Assembly (NCBI GenBank): GCA_028717765.1
Contig: JAQUNE010000045.1
Location: 1 to 9,484 of the forward strand
DNA: 9,484 nucleotides
Source: Candidatus Omnitrophota bacterium
Lineage (GTDB): Bacteria > Omnitrophota > Koll11 > Gygaellales > Profunditerraquicolaceae
Direction of reading: 5' to 3'
Part shown: one piece after another, positions 7,341-9,484 of the stretch
How the letters are laid out: every line of letters begins with the position of its first letter
Numbering within the stretch: position 1 is the first letter of the stretch
Notes under the pieces: model-generated
What the model was told of the DNA's origin: nothing
The model's database searches: none
What the model saw: only the letters and a program-made list of their open reading frames with translations
Program-made: the position numbers and the translations under genes

Positions 7341-7348
7341 AGAACATC

Positions 7349-7377
7349 AATTTAACACAGCAGTATTAATTTTGCAA
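7349..7377 (-). promoter_or_regulatory. Promoter of the GH94 gene (leaderless type), sharing its -35 box
   Basis: Read on the minus strand, TTGCAA (7377-7372) is followed after 17 bp by TAAATT (7354-7349; 4 of 6 matches to TATAAT), preceded by TGT, an extended -10. Only 8 nt separate the -10 box from the ATG at 7340, so transcription would start 0-2 nt before the start codon. The -10 hexamer is weak, which limits confidence. Confidence 0.5.
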
Positions 7378-7400
7378 GTTTTTTTAAAAAGTGGTATAAT
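7372..7400 (+). promoter_or_regulatory. Promoter of the HAD-ybgC unit (leaderless type)
   Basis: TTGCAA (7372-7377), a 17-bp spacer and a perfect TATAAT (7395-7400) preceded by TGG (extended -10) form a strong sigma-70-type promoter. The start codon begins 7 nt after the -10 box, the usual distance to the transcription start itself, and there is no ribosome binding site, so a leaderless mRNA is predicted. The spacer contains T7 and A5 runs that may bend the DNA. Confidence 0.8.
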
Positions 7401-7406
7401 CTTTGA

Positions 7407-8066
7407 ATGCCTGAAAACCTGAAACATCACATTAAAGCGATCATTTTTGATATGGACGGGGTGATTACCAATACCATGGCATACCATTTTGATGCTTGGT
7501 TAGCCACACTCTCTTCCGTGGGCATAAAGGTGAATTGTTATGATGTTTACAAAAGAGAAGGCCAGGATGGCTTAAGTACGATCCGCGAGCTATATAAGGA
7601 GCATAACAGGAAATTTAACCTTCAGGACGCCAAGAAATTATTAGCTGGTAAAGAAGAATTATTTAAGCGCAGCGTAAGAATAAAGTTCATAAAAGGAGCG
7701 CGCCCTTTTCTGCGCTACCTTAAAAAACGTAAAATTAACCTTGGCTTGGTTACCGGTACCTCGCGGCATGAAGTAGTGCGGATCATGCCAAAGGATTTAT
7801 TGGAACTTTTTGAAGTAACAGTTACTGGTGATGAGGTAAATAAAAGTAAGCCTAATCCCGAGCCGTTTTTAAAAGCAATCACGCGAATGAAAGTAGGGCG
7901 TAAGGACGCCGTGGTAATTGAAAACGCGCCTTTTGGTATTTTGGCGGCAAAAAGGGCAGGCCTTTTCTGTATTGCCATGGAGACCTCATTGCCGGCAAAA
8001 TTCCTTCGCCAGGCAGATCTGATTTGTAAATCATTTGTAGACCTAAAAGAGCAACTAAACATATAG
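7407..8066 (+). CDS. HAD-superfamily hydrolase, beta-phosphoglucomutase/phosphatase-like
   Basis: This 219-residue protein is a subfamily I HAD enzyme with a helical cap. Motif I is FDMDGV, with nucleophile Asp15 and acid/base Asp17; motif II is TGTSR (Thr116); motif III is Lys148 in KSKPNP; motif IV is VIENAPFGI with Glu172 and Asn173. The start of the cap (ITNTMAYHFDAW) closely resembles beta-phosphoglucomutase. However, the Arg of the beta-PGM GVSR motif (Arg49 in the Lactococcus enzyme) appears replaced by Gly in EGQDGLS, and the second motif IV acid is Asn. A sugar-phosphate phosphatase is therefore at least as likely as a mutase. The protein is cytoplasmic. It is divergent from the GH94 phosphorylase and first in a unit with the thioesterase; its TAG stop lies within the next gene's ribosome binding site. 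Confidence 0.88.
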   Translation: MPENLKHHIKAIIFDMDGVITNTMAYHFDAWLATLSSVGIKVNCYDVYKREGQDGLSTIRELYKEHNRKFNLQDAKKLLAGKEELFKRSVRIKFIKGARPFLRYLKKRKINLGLVTGTSRHEVVRIMPKDLLELFEVTVTGDEVNKSKPNPEPFLKAITRMKVGRKDAVVIENAPFGILAAKRAGLFCIAMETSLPAKFLRQADLICKSFVDLKEQLNI

Positions 8067-8075
8067 GAGAGAAGT

Positions 8076-8453
8076 ATGAAAAAGAGGATCTATTACCATG
8101 ATACTGATTGCGGCGGGGTAGTTTATTATTCAAATTATCTCAAATACATGGAAGAAGCACGTACAGAATGTCTGGAAGATAAAGGTGTTTTTATTCAGGA
8201 GCTTGCGAAGCAGGGCGCATTATTTGTGGTTGCACACCAGGAGATTGACTATAAATGCCCGGCATTTTACGGGGATATCCTGGATCTGGCCACAAAACTG
8301 GAAAAAATTGGAACGGTGAAATTAGAATTTAGCCACGAAGTTAAAAATCAAAAGGGGCAACTGATTTGTGCGGGGAAAGCGATTTTGGTTTGCGTCGGAG
8401 AGGATATCCGGCCAAAAGCAATCCCTGAAGAAGTCCGTAAAAAATTAGAATAA
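8076..8453 (+). CDS. ybgC: YbgC/FadM-type acyl-CoA thioesterase (hotdog fold)
   Basis: This 125-residue single hotdog domain hydrolyses acyl-CoA or acyl-ACP thioesters. The N-terminal signature YYHDTDCGGVVYYSNYLKYMEEART is the family active site, with catalytic Asp11 aligning to Asp18 of E. coli YbgC. The central and C-terminal parts (FVVAHQEIDYKCPAFYGD, LVCVGEDIRPKAIPEEVRKKL) follow YbgC throughout, and the length is only about 10 residues shorter. AGGAGA (8065-8070), 5 nt before the ATG, fixes the start. In many Gram-negatives ybgC leads the tol-pal operon; here the next gene is not tolQ but a short membrane protein, so the context differs. A link to phospholipid metabolism follows from the family; the substrate is unknown. 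Confidence 0.92.
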   Translation: MKKRIYYHDTDCGGVVYYSNYLKYMEEARTECLEDKGVFIQELAKQGALFVVAHQEIDYKCPAFYGDILDLATKLEKIGTVKLEFSHEVKNQKGQLICAGKAILVCVGEDIRPKAIPEEVRKKLE

Positions 8454-8454
8454 A

Positions 8455-8733
8455 ATGCCAACTCAAAGAATGCAATCATTGGTATTTTTTAGCCAGACCG
8501 GTTGTTTGCTTCCTTTACTAATTATGGGGAATCTTTTTTTCGGCTGGCTTTTTCTAAAACCGTTATATTGGCTGGGATTAGAAGGGGCGTTAATTTTACT
8601 GTTTTTGCTTAATGCGGTAATTTTATCCAAGAAGATTAGCTTTTCATCAAAAGAGAAAAAAAGAAAGGGAGTAATCGATATCGAGGGTAAAGTTATCTCA
8701 GAGAAGAAGAATATAGGGCAAAAAAGAGCTTGA
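8455..8733 (+). CDS. Small two-helix membrane protein of unknown function
   Basis: This 92-residue protein is not recognised. It has two hydrophobic segments (about residues 14-34 and 38-58) joined by a tight KPLYWLG turn, then a highly charged tail (59-92) rich in Lys and Glu. With helices in hairpin form, both ends would lie on the same side, and the lysine-rich tail argues for the cytoplasm. It begins 1 bp after the thioesterase stop without a clear ribosome binding site, so it is probably co-transcribed and translationally coupled. An alternative ATG lies at 8470. No terminator follows before the next promoter. Confidence 0.65.
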   Translation: MPTQRMQSLVFFSQTGCLLPLLIMGNLFFGWLFLKPLYWLGLEGALILLFLLNAVILSKKISFSSKEKKRKGVIDIEGKVISEKKNIGQKRA

Positions 8734-8739
8734 AGGCTG

Positions 8740-8767
8740 TTGACAAAACTATTTTTTTTGTTACAAT
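8740..8767 (+). promoter_or_regulatory. Sigma-70-type promoter for the NuoL/MrpA-like gene
   Basis: A perfect TTGACA (8740-8745), 16-bp spacer with a T8 run, and TACAAT (8762-8767, 5 of 6) preceded by TGT (extended -10). The predicted transcription start is near 8774, leaving a leader of about 78 nt before the ATG at 8852. The -35 box begins 6 bp after the stop of the small membrane protein, so the last gene has its own promoter in addition to any read-through. Confidence 0.78.
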
Positions 8768-8813
8768 ATATGTCTAAATTCACGCCTGAAATAATTCACC
8801 CCGAAAATCTTTA

Positions 8814-8834
8814 TTATCACCTTTGATAAAAGGT
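8814..8834 (+). other. Mutually exclusive small hairpins in the 5' leader
   Basis: TTATCA (8814-8819) can pair with TGATAA (8824-8829) around CCTT. Alternatively, ACCTTT (8819-8824) can pair with AAAGGT (8829-8834) around GATA. The two 6-bp stems overlap and cannot form together. Both are short and AT-rich, so regulatory meaning is uncertain; no known riboswitch is recognised. Confidence 0.3.
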
Positions 8835-8851
8835 TCGTGGGAATATAAAAG

Positions 8852-9484
8852 ATGAGTGGAGAGTCTTTAATTTTAAGTATTATTTTTATACCTCTAGTGG
8901 GTGCTTTTATCCTGCCTTTGCTGGCCGGGGTTTCCCCGCGTTTAAGGAATTTTTGCGCCTTTTTCTTCATTGCCGCACCCTTGGCGTTTTCCTTAAAGCT
9001 GATTCCCGTAGCCCTTAGCGGACAAACCTTAATTATCAGCAAGCAGCTTATCTTTGGTTTTAATTTTACCTTGCAAGCAGACAGCTTAGCAGTATTTATG
9101 GCTTGCGTGTCCAGCTTAATCAGCACTGTAATTGTTTTCTATTCCTTGGGCTATATCAGCCATTACAAAAATCAGAATGAATATTATTGCATGGTAGTTT
9201 TGTTTCTCGGTGCAATGATGGGGTTGGTTTTTTCTGCGAACCTGATTTTGCTTTATCTTTTCTGGGAGATTACCGCAATTACCAGCTGGCGGCTGATTGG
9301 ATTCTTTCGGGAAAGTGGAGACGTCTTTAAGGCCGATAAATCATTTTTGGTTACGGTTTTTGGAGCCTTACTCATGCTGTTAGGCTTTATTATGCTGGCT
9401 CAGCAGGCACAATCATTCGACCTTTTAGTAATCAAGAGCGTTTTAAAAAATAATCCAGTTTCAAATGTTGCGTTAGTGTTTATT
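8852..9484 (+). CDS. NuoL/MrpA/HyfB-type proton-translocating membrane subunit, N-terminal part (runs off window)
   Basis: The frame is open from the ATG at 8852 to the window edge (211 codons). The protein is extremely hydrophobic, with about five to six membrane segments visible. It belongs to the proton-translocating antiporter-like family of complex I (NuoL/M/N), Mrp antiporters and energy-converting hydrogenases. Key marks are LQADSLAVFM (Asp77), the conserved TM5 glutamate in LYLFWEITAITSWRLIGFF (Glu139), and AxKSFxVTxxGALLMLLG. The family's TM7 lysine lies beyond the edge. SWRLIGF after the glutamate looks closer to MrpA or hydrogenase-type subunits than to typical NuoL, but the class cannot be fixed from this part. 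Only a weak ribosome binding site (GTGGGA, 8836-8841) precedes the ATG. Downstream neighbours would show whether this is complex I, Mrp or hydrogenase. Confidence 0.85.
   Translation, partial: MSGESLILSIIFIPLVGAFILPLLAGVSPRLRNFCAFFFIAAPLAFSLKLIPVALSGQTLIISKQLIFGFNFTLQADSLAVFMACVSSLISTVIVFYSLGYISHYKNQNEYYCMVVLFLGAMMGLVFSANLILLYLFWEITAITSWRLIGFFRESGDVFKADKSFLVTVFGALLMLLGFIMLAQQAQSFDLLVIKSVLKNNPVSNVALVFI

Noticed and set aside
8743..8762. ACAAAA/TTTTGT inverted repeat with T8 run as a terminator after the small membrane protein
   Set aside because: The stem is entirely A/T apart from one pair and forms the spacer of a near-consensus promoter; too weak for termination.
8770..8826. 18-codon open frame in the leader of the antiporter-like gene (ATG at 8770, then TGA TAA)
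   Set aside because: The ATG lies only 2 nt after the -10 box, upstream of the expected transcription start, and has no ribosome binding site; no amino-acid run typical of attenuator peptides.
8463..9126. Minus-strand open frames opposite the small membrane protein and the antiporter-like gene
   Set aside because: Basic, low-information translations antisense to better-supported genes; one spans the promoter at 8740-8767.

Overview
The window is about 9.5 kb of AT-leaning (roughly 40% GC by eye) bacterial DNA, densely packed with genes. An outer-envelope style CE4 deacetylase and ArnT-like glycosyltransferase, a YbgC thioesterase and a respiratory or antiporter-type membrane subunit suggest a Gram-negative-type bacterium. 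The truncated first protein has a Pro/Gly/Ser-rich stretch, a GGIDFR-type motif and a small helical tail. From memory this resembles C-termini common in candidate phylum Omnitrophota (PVC group). That placement is a hypothesis from recall, not a computed result. I see no tRNA or rRNA gene, CRISPR array, insertion sequence or phage gene.

Layout. (1) Positions 2-475: the C-terminal part of an unrecognised protein, closed by a textbook intrinsic terminator (500-540). (2) Positions 541-4666: a promoter (541-568) followed by five tightly spaced plus-strand genes. These are an OsmC-type thiol peroxidase, a short pyruvate kinase without the C-terminal allosteric domain, a YggU/DUF167 protein joined to it by an ATGA overlap, a membrane-anchored CE4 polysaccharide deacetylase, and an ArnT/PMT-like glycosyltransferase whose start overlaps the deacetylase stop. 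(3) Positions 4653-7340, minus strand: an 895-residue GH94-type glycoside phosphorylase that converges on the glycosyltransferase with a 14-bp overlap. (4) Positions 7341-7406: a 66-bp divergent control region. Two mirror-image promoters appear to share one self-complementary TTGCAA -35 box, and both place the start codon at or next to the transcription start. (5) Positions 7407-8733: a HAD-superfamily sugar-phosphatase/mutase-like protein, a YbgC-type acyl-CoA thioesterase and a small two-helix membrane protein. (6) Position 8740 to the end: a strong promoter, an 84-nt stretch to the start codon with alternative hairpins, and the N-terminal 211 residues of a NuoL/MrpA/HyfB-type proton-translocating subunit, cut by the window edge.

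How the genes fit together. The sugar-metabolism genes form one theme: GH94 releases sugar 1-phosphate from a beta-glucan or disaccharide, the divergent HAD enzyme may handle sugar phosphates, and pyruvate kinase closes glycolysis. A second theme is envelope modification: the deacetylase and the lipid-linked-sugar glycosyltransferase are translationally overlapping and recall the ArnD-ArnT logic. I found no obviously new defence or mobile system. The most unusual points are the symmetric divergent promoter with probable leaderless starts, the minimal pyruvate kinase with Leu/Arg at the potassium-switch positions, and the deacetylase-glycosyltransferase pair.
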